Below are positions 23,937-56,499 of a stretch of DNA of 64,000 bases, piece by piece. How positions within the stretch are numbered: the stretch's first letter is position 1; every line of letters starts with the position of its first letter. The notes below the pieces were generated by a model that did no database searches, was not told the DNA's origin, and worked only from the letters and a program-made list of their open reading frames with translations. This DNA is from Ceratopteris richardii. Its lineage: Eukaryota; Streptophyta; Polypodiopsida; Polypodiales; Pteridaceae. The translations under genes were made by a program, and so were the position numbers. The stretch is from assembly GCA_020310875.1 (NCBI GenBank), contig CM035438.1, positions 95,389,205 to 95,453,204 of the forward strand, written 5' to 3'.

Positions 23937-24291
23937 GGCCGGTGACTAAAATACCTTGATGTAGAAAATTGACTGTATCTCAAAAAGTTGAACAGAGCTG
24001 CCCAGACGAGTTCTGCTAGACCTGTAGCAGACTTCGAGACGCTTAAACTGGCGAACAGAAACTGGTATATACCTTTGGCACAACAGGACGAAATAGCCTG
24101 CACAAGCACTGCGATAGTGCGTTCGGAGGCCGAAACGAGCTCAGATCGCGATTTCGGCACCACACAGCAAAGCTGTTTTGTTCTCGGAAACACCCTGAGT
24201 ATGCTCACCAAATTTTGTGCGAATCTGAGACTGCAAACGGAGGAGTGTCGACGGCGCCCTAGAAGAAGCAACGACCTGCTCTGATACCAAT

Positions 24292-24521
24292 TGTTGGAGT
24301 TAGATGTCTACGGAAGCACGCGAACAGCACAAGGAAGAAGAAGAAGCTTGGAGCACAACACACAAGACTGAATGTATTACTAGAGAATGTACAAAGATAA
24401 GTAGCCCATTAGGGCAATAGGCGTATATACAAGCCGGGGGAAAAAAACCTCCTAAAGAGGGAAAAAAGTGCCCCGGCGGTCCTAGAGTGTTCACACACAT
24501 CACTACCTAAATATATCAACA
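24292..24521 (-). repeat. 5' LTR of the complete Copia A element
   Basis: 230 bp, TGTTGGAGTTAGA to TATATCAACA on the plus strand. It adjoins the primer binding site at 24278-24289 and is followed by the TTCTC target duplication. As the 5' LTR it would hold the element's promoter. Confidence 0.95.
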
Positions 24522-24526
24522 TTCTC

Positions 24527-26476
24527 CAAGGGATCTTGGAGCCTTAAACCCATTTTTTTCACCCGTTGGACCTATAACCATAGAACATTCTTGCCCCTTG
24601 ATAAATTTTTTTCCTTGAAAATGTATAAAATTATATTATCTAGAGTATTCCCCCATGCCTCTTGAAGAATCTCGTCGATCATGATCTTCATCTCTTTCAT
24701 TTACATCTTTATTAGAAGGGGATTATATCTCAGGCTGATCTCGAAAGAGAGGAATCCATGCATGGGTTGATCCCTATCGAGATCATTCTAAACACCATCT
24801 AACTTTGCATGTGAGTGGCTAAATCAGATGAAAAGTATGGAAAGAATGACAAGCGTGGATAGTGGGATTTTAGGTTATGTATACATGAATTTGGACTAAC
24901 TTCATACTGAAAAGATGTGACACGAAGAGGTTTTACCAAAGAACTAATCTAAGTCATTGAAGAACTTAGATATGTTTGGATGCATTCTATTTGATATTTC
25001 CATATTGTGGTGTATTTAATACATCTTCAATGAAAAGCAGACTTGTGATTGTACATTAAAACCATCTCTTACCGAGATGAATGCAGAAACATTCATTCTT
25101 CTTAGTGAATAAATGAATCTAAGAGGTTAAGAAGCTCAATTACTTTTCAATACATATATGTTTGCCTTTTCTTATGCTTCTATGATGATTCAATACATAT
25201 ATGTTTGCCTTTTCTTATGCTTCTATGATGATTCAGTACATGGATGATGAGAGCTATGGAAAACAAGTATTGAATTCACATATAACCAAAGAGATAAAAA
25301 CTTATCTTTACAAAGCTACATCCATCCTTTTTCCATTGAGAAGAGTCATCCTTGTCTTCATGTTTGCATCTTGTTTCATAATGTTCCAGGCTTCCTTAAT
25401 GTAAGATTCCATGTTTTCTTTGAAGATCCATTTTGATGGTCCACCATTATGGACCACAACTGTACTTCTTACCCTCTTCATATAGAGTAAGAGAGTAAAT
25501 AAGTTTCTTCAAGTTGAACTAAGTAAATATTTGGAAATAATCTCACTATATCTCGAATTCCTTGAGATACGTTCGGACTTATATGGTGTGAGGAGAAGGA
25601 GGTTCCCTATTGCCTAGATGAAACATATCTTCATACTATTGCATCATAATAGTGCTAATGAAAAAGGAAAAGAAAAGACGTTGCAATTCCTTTCTTAGTA
25701 CTATCCATAACCTTGATTCCATACATATATATGTGGGAAGCTTAGAGAAAAAGATGAAATAATCATGGGGCATTTAAGAAAACCTTCTGCAACTCGTTAT
25801 TGAAGAAAAAAATGAGCTTTAAAAGCACTTGAAATTTTCAAGATTTTCAAAACATGAGATTCTTAAGAGAGATTCAATATGGAGATTCGATATGCTCTTA
25901 GGTAAGATGAATTGGCGCCAATAAAAAAGAAACAGGATAAAATATTGGTTGTGAGTGCCAAGGTCACACAAGTGGAGTACCTTATTTATCCCAATAATCC
26001 TACAAACTCTTTCGAATAGTCTTTCAGAAAGCACATGTGTTGAAGATTCATTTCATTACGTGAAAGATAGGAGAGATCTCTCAACATTTATGAGGTGCAT
26101 TCCAATGTCCACACTTGGATATGTTCTTGGGCATCCTCTTGGGTGACTTATCGTACATGGGACTCTGTTCTTTTTTAGGTAGTGGAGACTCGAATAAAAA
26201 AGATAATCTTATATGCTCATGTTGGGGCCGAATAAATCCCATATAGGATGTTGAAGTCATTGTGATAACTCTTCAATGAATGTAGCATGCATCACGTTTT
26301 ACATCAATGAATCGGAGTGCTCTAGAGCTTCCTCATGGGTCCTCTACTCTCTAGGTGTCCGTCCTTGTGTGCATGGCTAGGGAGTTGTTGAGCATAGACT
26401 TGTAGGAACCTATCTTCCATAGGATCTCATTTAGAGGGGGTTCCTATCCTTCATGGTGGAAAACAAAGCATCCCTT
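24527..26476. other. No recognised gene; contains a 43-bp tandem duplication
   Basis: AT-rich sequence without a convincing frame. 25148-25234 is a direct tandem repeat of a 43-bp unit starting CAATACATATATGTTTGCC, nearly perfect in both copies. The first few hundred bases may continue the LTR-like relic interrupted by Copia A. Confidence 0.5.
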
Positions 26477-26766
26477 TGTTACACTTATGTGTTCCTCTAG
26501 TAGCTTTGATGAACTCCCTATACATGGGCACTTTTTACTCTAGTGTTGGTAAGATGTTTTTCTTCATGTTACCACACACATGATACACTCATATGTGGTT
26601 GTACTTTTCACTTAGGGATATTATTCAACTCTTAGTTTAGTATTGATCATCAATAGAGAGAGTTATTCCAACCATCTCTCTTCTTCATGTGTTTTGCTAT
26701 ATGTACTACTTTTGTTTGTTTCTTGCATGTTTCTTTTGTTTCTCTCGCACTTCTACATACACAAAA
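26477..26766 (+). repeat. LTR of a Copia-like element, plus orientation
   Basis: The sequence from TGTTACAC to about ACAAAATGG matches the reverse complement of 27500-27792 over its whole length, at moderate identity. That second copy adjoins a Copia RNase H, which supports the LTR call. A GGTGCTATCA stretch just after the end could be a decayed primer binding site. The two copies point towards each other. Confidence 0.65.
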
Positions 26767-27215
26767 TGGTGCTATCATACTAGGTTAGCTCTTTCTCAAG
26801 TTTTTCCCAAAATGGAGTTGCAATGGGGATGTTGATGACATGATTTCATCTATTCTATTTTCGATGGTAGGTGTATACATGCATCTTCATTTTGTATTGA
26901 GGAGACACTCCATTTCATATTTATTTAGTTGTACCTTTCCATTTGGTTCTACTTTGTATTCATTCTCCTTCAAGGGGAATTATCCCACATATGATGTACT
27001 TTGGAGAGCCTCTTCCAACTCAATATAAGAAGCACTTCTCCCCCACTATATTTGGTTAGCTTCATGCTATTGGCAAGATCACTCGAATCCATGTGAGTTT
27101 TCCGATTTAATGGTTGACTCACTTTGAGTCTCACACTCTTTCATTTTGTGAGTACATTTTTCATTTCATTTTGCTTCTGCATGTGTACTCTCTACAATTG
27201 GACCCTAGCAAAGTG
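26767..27215. other. No recognised feature between inverted repeats
   Basis: Could be leader or gag remains of the element whose LTR ends at 26766, but no motif was recognised on either strand. Confidence 0.4.
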
Positions 27216-27420
27216 TCCACATGAGGGACACTTGGAAGTGTCAAGGAACATGCACCCATTCACATAGAGTTATATATGTGGGTGGATTTGGTTGGATGGA
27301 TATGTGCATCTCTCATCCCTTTGTGGATTTATATTACATTCTAGAGGATTTGTAGTAAATTATCCTTTAGTTCATGTTGTGTGGACTCGAGCCAAACTCC
27401 ATAGGAAGTATGAATTTTTT
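27216..27420 (-). repeat. Inverted copy of the LTR-like relic at 18920
   Basis: Reverse-complemented, this stretch gives CACACAACATGAACTAAAGG and later GACACTTCCAAGTGTCCCTC, in the order seen at 18925-19120. The space between the blocks holds unique sequence here instead of (AT)n. Confidence 0.6.
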
Positions 27421-27499
27421 GTGAGCATTTTTTCTTTTTCTTCACCTCGAGATTAGTGCCACAATGAGATCCCTTTTGGCCCTCTCATTTGTCAACAAA

Positions 27500-28690
27500 A
27501 GGTTTTGGTTGTGTGTAGAATTGTGAGAGACACACAAGGATCACTTACAAGGAGCAAAAACATAGCAAGACACAGGGAGAAGACAGATGGTTGGGATAGT
27601 TCTCTCTATTGATGATCAGTACTAAAGTAAGAGCTGAATAATATCCTTAAGTACAAAGTACCATCACATATGAGTGCATCACATATGTGGTAACATGGGG
27701 AAAACACCTCTAGCCATCACTAGAGTGAAACGTGCCCGTGTATAGGGAAAAGGTTCACATGAAAGCTACTCGAGGAACACATTAGTGTAACAAACCCTCC
27801 TAGAGTGAATATTGTGAACACATACAGAGAGTGATAGATCTCCCTCATGAGGAAATAATCGTAAATCTTTGCAAAAAGTTTCAAACTTTTCCCATGGAAG
27901 AGCTTTGGTGAATATGTCTGCCACATTATCTTATGTAGGCACATATACCAAATCAATATCTCCTACATAAAGGTGCTCTCTCACATAGAGATAATGTGCT
28001 TCAATATGTTTGGTCCATGCATGAATCACTAGATTCGTACAATATCGAATGCACTCTGATTATCAATGAGAATATGCATAGTAGCATCAATCTCCATGCA
28101 AAGATCCATCAATAGGTGTCTCAACCATATAGATTCCATTGTAGCTTTGAAATTTCCCCATACTCAACTTTGCAACTCGATGTCACCACTATAGGTTGCT
28201 TCTTACTCAACCAAGATATACATGAGTCTCCAAGGAAAAAGCAATTACCACTAGTGGGCATATTGCGAGTATCATAAAAACCAGCCCAATCTTTGTAAAA
28301 GCATGCAAGCATGGTTGAATATCTCTATCATAAAAAAGACCTGAACTCAAAGTGCCTTTGAGATATCTAAACACATGTTTAATCGCTTGCCAATGCTTAG
28401 TGTTAGGGCTATCCATGAAACAACTCAACTGGGAAACTACATACTCTATATCCGGCCTTTGTGTTACATGCATCTATAAGACCTCCCACAAATTAGTGAT
28501 AAAAAGAAGTGTCAAACACATCACTATAATCCTCAACTGAGAACCTAAATCCTATCTCCATTTGTGTGAAAGTTGACTTGCAATTCTCAAAGTCAAAACA
28601 ATAAAGTACTTTTTCAGCATACTTTTCTTGATGCATAACACTTTCTCCCTCAACAAATACAAACTAGATGCCATGATAAAAGCTCAAAAG
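27500..28690 (-). mobile_element. Copia fossil, 3' half (RT end, RNase H and 3' LTR)
   Basis: On the minus strand, 28310-28690 reads as the end of Copia RT (a VMHQEKYAEKVL block, then RPDIEYVVSQLS), 27830-28310 as RNase H (DWAGFYDTR, SCISWLSKKQP) and 27500-27792 as the 3' LTR. The 5' half is absent: similarity stops near 28690, where a CTAT-rich stretch begins. The copy is old and broken in several places. It is related to, but clearly more diverged than, the family A element. Confidence 0.8.
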
Positions 28691-28699
28691 ACCAAGATA

Positions 28700-30360
28700 T
28701 CTATCTATCTATGTATCTATCAAAAAGATAAATATTTTTTTTTTACATAGATATATGAATATGTATTATTCATGCATACTATACATATATACGTGCATAT
28801 ATGCATCATTCTTTGTTGCATATTTTCTACTTCTCAATGAATTTGTTAAGGAGAAGAATATTCCGAAGCTTATATTCAATGATTTTATGTTGAAGCTATG
28901 CTACGAATACTACGTGAATTATTTTCAAGGATTTTTCACGCTCAATTGATATTATAGAGAACCATTATTAACGTGAGAAGTGAATATGAAACATCGAAAT
29001 ACATAAAATTGTATATCAAAGTCGAAGAAAGGGAAACGTACGCTAAAACTATTCTTGGACCGATAAAAGAGTGTAAACGCAAAGAAGAGTCACATAGGCT
29101 GATAATAATAAAGTGAAGATAGACACAAAAGAGAAGGGAAATTGACTAGATAAAAAGAGTGAATGACAAGAGGTGTTTATTATTTTCTAACTCATGATTT
29201 TTATTTTTCCATCGACATGAATTTCATTATCTTATTAGTTGTTATAATGCAATGAAACTTCCAATCTCTGTTTATTTTCATGAGCTCAAAATCTTTCAAT
29301 CGCTGCATGATTTTTTTCGTTATCTAGTTTATTGTTATGCACTTGAATTTTTTTTTTATTGATTCAGTGGATTTGTGGCCATTCACATGCATGTTATGGT
29401 TACATGTGCAAGTCATTATGGTCTAATTCTTCTACCGTAGTAGTCTATGGACTTCTCTCTAATTGATTTTGGATGGTTATTCAAGTTAATAACCAAGATA
29501 TGATGTCTTGAAATAAGTGACACGAGAATTATATGAAGAACATGCTTCTCTATTACAAATCACATGAATATATAAAAAAAAAAAAGGAGAGGAGGAATGG
29601 TTTTATGTAGCATGTTGCTTTTTATTTCTATTGTTTTTGTGTGTTTTTTAAATGTTTTTGCTTTTTTGAAAGTGCGAGTCATTGAAGTGGTCATCCCTAT
29701 GTCGATTTCTATTGCGTGGTACTATTGCTTACACTAGTGTTTCCTTCTTTATGGAGAAGAGTGTACCTACCCATGTTGGGGTCTTTTCATGCTTGATTTT
29801 TTCGTTAAATATAATGTCCATTTTAAGATGGAGAACATGGGCTTCTCTTGGTTTATCTATTCATAGACATTCATTAGCCTCTAAGTATGTCCAGGATGTG
29901 ACATAAGTGGAGGGGGCCAATAGTGACTACTGTGTGGGTAAGTCATGTTCTAGGGTCAAGAACATGATCTGATGGGATTGTTGATGCAAATCACGTATGT
30001 GTATCCAATGGCAATACAAGTAATGCATATTCTATTTTGAGCTTGGACCATTGTCATAATATACTCATTTGCATGTATACAAAAAGAGGGATCAATCCAT
30101 GTGAGGACTTCTACTAAAGGGGTGTTAGTTACTTTGTCCAATAGCTATTGCTTTGAACTTTGTAAAGCTTGGTTGTCTTTAGTGAGGGTCTTATTCTCCA
30201 AGGAATCGACAATTCAGTGGTGCTTTCCATGCTACATAGGAGTAAGGGTGGTACACTCGAGAGTATGAGATTATCTTCAAAGCCCATATGTAGACTCTTA
30301 GTACGACCAAACTAACAAACTCTCTAGTACATAAGTCCAACGAACTTAAAAATTTGAGAA
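28700..30360. other. No recognised feature
   Basis: Very AT-rich sequence with short CTAT and A runs. No frame, repeat or RNA gene could be supported on either strand. Confidence 0.5.
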
Positions 30361-30946
30361 ACGACTTTCAAAGGTGCGCTTTTTCAAAGTTCATGTTGGT
30401 TTGCTGACGTGAGTGACTTCTGCCACGCGTCGCGTGTTGCCCACATGGGTGTGCGCCACGTCGGCTTGTCATAGACCTGCACGTGGGAGATGTCCATTGG
30501 ATAATTGCCGTTTGCGGATATTCTCGCGAGTAAATGCCAACCTTGGCAGTCCGTGAGTCGCCTTTGCATGGGAAATTACAAGCTCGCATTGTTGCCTGCC
30601 TCTTCGTCAGCTTAATTAGTTACAGCAAGGAGGAACAAGCGCAAGAGAAGGGTACCAGGGTCGGAAGCTCTTCTTCGTGAGACGCGCTCCGTGTCTCGCG
30701 TGCGCTTCTCGTCCTCGAAATCGCCTGTGTTAATTTTTAGCTGTGCTCACCGCACCACCTTCCTTGAAGGCAGTTCATGAGCGGCAGGCATTTTCACCAA
30801 GACCGTCACGTGTCACCCTCCCTCTAATACATTCCAGTTGTTTGTTCTTCCTGTCTCCTCTCCTTTTCTGCATTTTTCGGACGTCGGATAACGAAAGCAC
30901 CTGCGTGTGCATGGGCTGGGGAAGTTTGCCACTGTGCCAGCTTGCG
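30361..30946 (+). promoter_or_regulatory. Upstream region of the AGPase gene with G-boxes
   Basis: The base composition shifts to GC-rich here, unlike the flanking DNA, and stays so until the end of exon 1. Perfect G-boxes (CACGTG) lie at 30480-30485 and 30807-30812, with another ACGT core (CCACGTC) at 30456-30462. G-box type elements bind bZIP and bHLH factors and are common in light-, sugar- and ABA-responsive promoters. Starch-synthesis genes are often controlled this way, so the role is plausible but inferred. No clear TATA box was found. The 5' UTR start is unknown, so part of this stretch is transcribed. Confidence 0.5.
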
Positions 30947-53589
<22,643 letters not shown>

Positions 53590-53960
53590 ATAGTGCCTTT
53601 AGTTTTTTGCATAAAATCTTTGTATCGCTTTTGGATTTTCTCTCTTGACGGCAGCTGAGAGTGCTCAATACAAACATTTTTATATCAGGGAAGTCATGCT
53701 GATCTAATTGCTCTGCAGCATGAGTAAACATTTCAGGATATCCTTTTTGAGTGATACTGATGGGCTTTCTCACTGAAAACAAGAAGATTAGCCCTACTTA
53801 TATGACTGACTTGTAGATTTGTACAGGGTACTCTGTGTCCATATTCTTAGTCTTTTTGCCAATTGTAATTTATAACCTTAACATCAATTGTAATGGATTC
53901 TTGAATGATGTAACATTTATGTAATTTTATCTTTCATTAGAGGTTTTGTATTTCTGCCAT
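53590..53960 (+). other. Probable AGPase 3' UTR
   Basis: A T-rich stretch with several TTGTAAT/TTATGTAATTT motifs (53860-53925), the kind of U-rich far-upstream signal seen before plant poly(A) sites. No canonical AATAAA lies close by. The end is approximate. Confidence 0.4.
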
Positions 53961-54231
53961 GGAGAAATACTGTTGGATTGTTTTGTCTCATAGAGAGAAG
54001 CACCCTTGGAAGTGTCTATTGTGGAAACAAGTGGTGAATTGCATAGCTTTAATTATAAAGGTCTGTTTGTGCATATGGTTATGAGGTAACAATTTTTTTT
54101 TGTGCTGGTGACTGTCTCAGACTCATTTATACTTGTCTATTTTCCCTTTCTGTACTTATTTTTGAGGTCTCATGTGTGTTGTCTCATGGTTATAACTCAT
54201 GAGATAATAAAAGTGTTTTTGTGCTGGTGAC

Positions 54232-54800
54232 TGAAAGTTGTTTCAGGTTTGAACCTTGTGATGTCACCAGTAAGGAACCATGATATTTAATAGGTGTTAT
54301 CATTCATATGCAAAACTTTTGTGGCATCGAAATCGATCAACATAGACATAGGAAAGGCAGGTTTAAGGGATCAAGCAGTCATTTATAAAAACTTCCTGAA
54401 TGCCTGCTTTTACTATGGCATCCAAGGCCTAGGATTAGAAAGTGTCCTAGGAGGAACAGGACAGAGAAGCAGAAGCCACAAGATGCTCTGGCCCTGACTA
54501 CTGTTCCATTTTCGAAGTCAGGGACACTCTCCTCGGCACGCATTCCATCTCTGTTGTTTCAGGTTTCAACCTTGTGATCTCACCAGTAAGTGATCATGAT
54601 ATTTAATAGCTGTTATCATTCACATATGCAACTTTTTAGTGGCTCCAGTAAGTCATTTATAAAAACTTTCTGAATGCTTGCTTTCACTGCGGCATCCAGG
54701 GCCACAGGATTATGAAGTGCCCCTTGAGGAAGGGAGTATAGAAGCCAAAGCCAGAAGATGGTCCAACCCTGATTATCCTTCTGTTTTCGAAGGTAATGAC
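54232..54800 (+). repeat. About 320-bp tandem duplication with zinc-knuckle-like sequence
   Basis: Copies at about 54232-54555 and 54556-54800 share TTTCAGGTTT, AACCTTGTGAT and CATGATATTTAATAG blocks and a downstream CTTCGAATGCTTGC-like part. The second copy encodes CFHCGIQGHRIMKC (about 54678-54722), a CX2CX4HX4C knuckle. The first has the matching but diverged sequence. Such knuckles occur in retroelement gag or ORF1 and in RNA-binding host proteins. No longer frame decides between them. Confidence 0.6.
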
Positions 54801-55435
54801 ACTTTCCTCATCCTGCATCACATCCCGTCCTTCCCTCCACCTACTGTCGGGCCGAAGGATAACACCATGGCAGTTGAGAGCACATGCTTCCTGTGGCTGT
54901 TATGATAATGAACAATGGTTTCACCAGAGTGCAAAGCAGGAAAAGGAAAAGCTAAAAGGATCAAATAGAGAAAGGAGAAAGAGAGGACGTTTGAGAAAGA
55001 GATCAACTTGGGAGGACTACCCAGGTGGCTTTAGTCTAGTTGAAGATTCAGAGTCTTGAAAAGACGAAAGCTTCCAAGATGAATACTCTATAAGTAAAAA
55101 AAGGATCTAGAAAGTGGGAGCATCATTATTGGCTGAGTGGGTTTGGACACTTTTGCAAAGAGGTCAAGTGGATACAAAGGCAAGGTCCCATTGTGCTGAA
55201 TAGGAAAACCACTTTCAAGTATTCTTTCTTTCATTTTTGGGGGTCTCATTGGGGGTCTCATGGATCCTTCAAGCATATAAGATTATAAACCAATGCATTA
55301 GAAAAGTTTAAATCCGGATCTCATCCACCTCCAAGAGGTTAAGTTTGACAAAGAGGAGTTCATGTGGAAGCTTCAAAAGATTTCTTCTCGATGGATCACC
55401 CTTGTGGTAGGGTTGGGGTCTAGATCTTGAGAGAT

Positions 55436-55840
55436 CACCCTTGTGGTAGGGATGGGGTTGTTCTTGGATTCAATCATTAGTGGTCATCGATCTTTCAAGA
55501 CTCCACTTTCAATAGTGAGCATAGATGGCTGATTGCTAGCTTCAGAGGTCATCATCTCTTTTTTGTTGTCTTTGTGTATTCCCCTACTTGGAGCAAGAGA
55601 GGATTGAGATATGGACTTTCTTGGACTCTCTTTCCTACCTCACCCTCGTGACAGGGCTCGGTTGTTCTTGGATTCAATCATTAGTGGTCATCGGTTTTTC
55701 AGGATTCCACTTTTGATAGTGTGCATAGAAGGGTGATTGCTAACTTCGGAGGTCCTCATCTTTTTTCTGTTGTCTTTGTGTATCCTCGAACTTGCTGCAT
55801 GGATTTCCTTGGACTCCCTTACTTCTCTATCTCCATAGCA
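55436..55840 (+). repeat. 204-bp tandem duplication
   Basis: GTTGTTCTTGGATTCAATCA starts both copies, at 55457 and 55661. The following 150 bases match with scattered changes. No coding sequence. Confidence 0.85.
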
Positions 55841-56267
55841 GATTTCAACACTAGAAACAGTCTATAACTAATGGGAGTGGAAAGGATGATCCATTGATTT
55901 ACTAGAAATATCATTGGGACCATTTGAGGCCGCACTTAGATCGCAAAGATCCCTTCTCTTTTTCATGGTCTAATATCCAGCTAAGCAACAAGCGCTAGAA
56001 AGTATGATTGGATAGATTCTCTGTGTTACAAAACATTATAGACGTTCTTTGGATTTCAGCCCTAGCTATCTACATTGACATTGTTTTGTCTAACCAGTTC
56101 CCTATTCATTTTTCTTGCTCTTCGTTTCCTCTGCTTCTTGTCTTGTACTTGGCTTGTGCATCTTGAAAAGCAAACATAAAATACATTATTTTAAGGGTAT
56201 GTCAAAGTACCCTACTACAGGTTGCCCACCACTTAGACATTCTCCGTCCTCGGAGAAAAATAGTACT

Positions 56268-56352
56268 TTTTTTTTTTCTTCTTTCTTTTCTTTTTTTTTT
56301 CTCTTTCTCTCTTTTTTTTTCCTCTTTTTTTTTCCTCTCTTTTTTTTTTTTT
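56268..56352. repeat. Polypyrimidine tract (T/C-rich)
   Basis: About 85 bases of nearly pure T and C with T runs up to 12. Confidence 0.9.
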
Positions 56353-56499
56353 GAGATAATGTAAGTGAGAGATAATATGGAAAGAAGACATTTGCAAGTA
56401 AAATGCAACACATGCTTCTTACAAAAGGAAGTAACTAGAACAAAAAGATGGCCAGTACAAAGTAGAAAGAAACATCTACTAGAAAGAAACATCTAATGC

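Larger units (their letters stand above)
19368..24521 (-). mobile_element. Complete-looking Copia LTR retrotransposon, family A
   Basis: A 5154-bp Ty1/Copia element on the minus strand, flanked by the 5-bp target duplication TTCTC (19363-19367 and 24522-24526). LTRs are 19368-19596 (3') and 24292-24521 (5'). The primer binding site at 24278-24289 is the complement of TGGTATCAGAGC, initiator-Met tRNA type. The polypurine tract lies at about 19599-19609. One uninterrupted gag-pol frame fills the interior. The LTRs differ at about 7 of 230 positions (about 3%), which suggests an insertion on the order of one to a few million years ago, depending on the host mutation rate. It looks whole. Confidence 0.97.

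Noticed and set aside
26840-27028. Short frames between the inverted LTRs as a captured host gene
   Set aside because: No frame longer than about 60 codons and no recognisable protein blocks.
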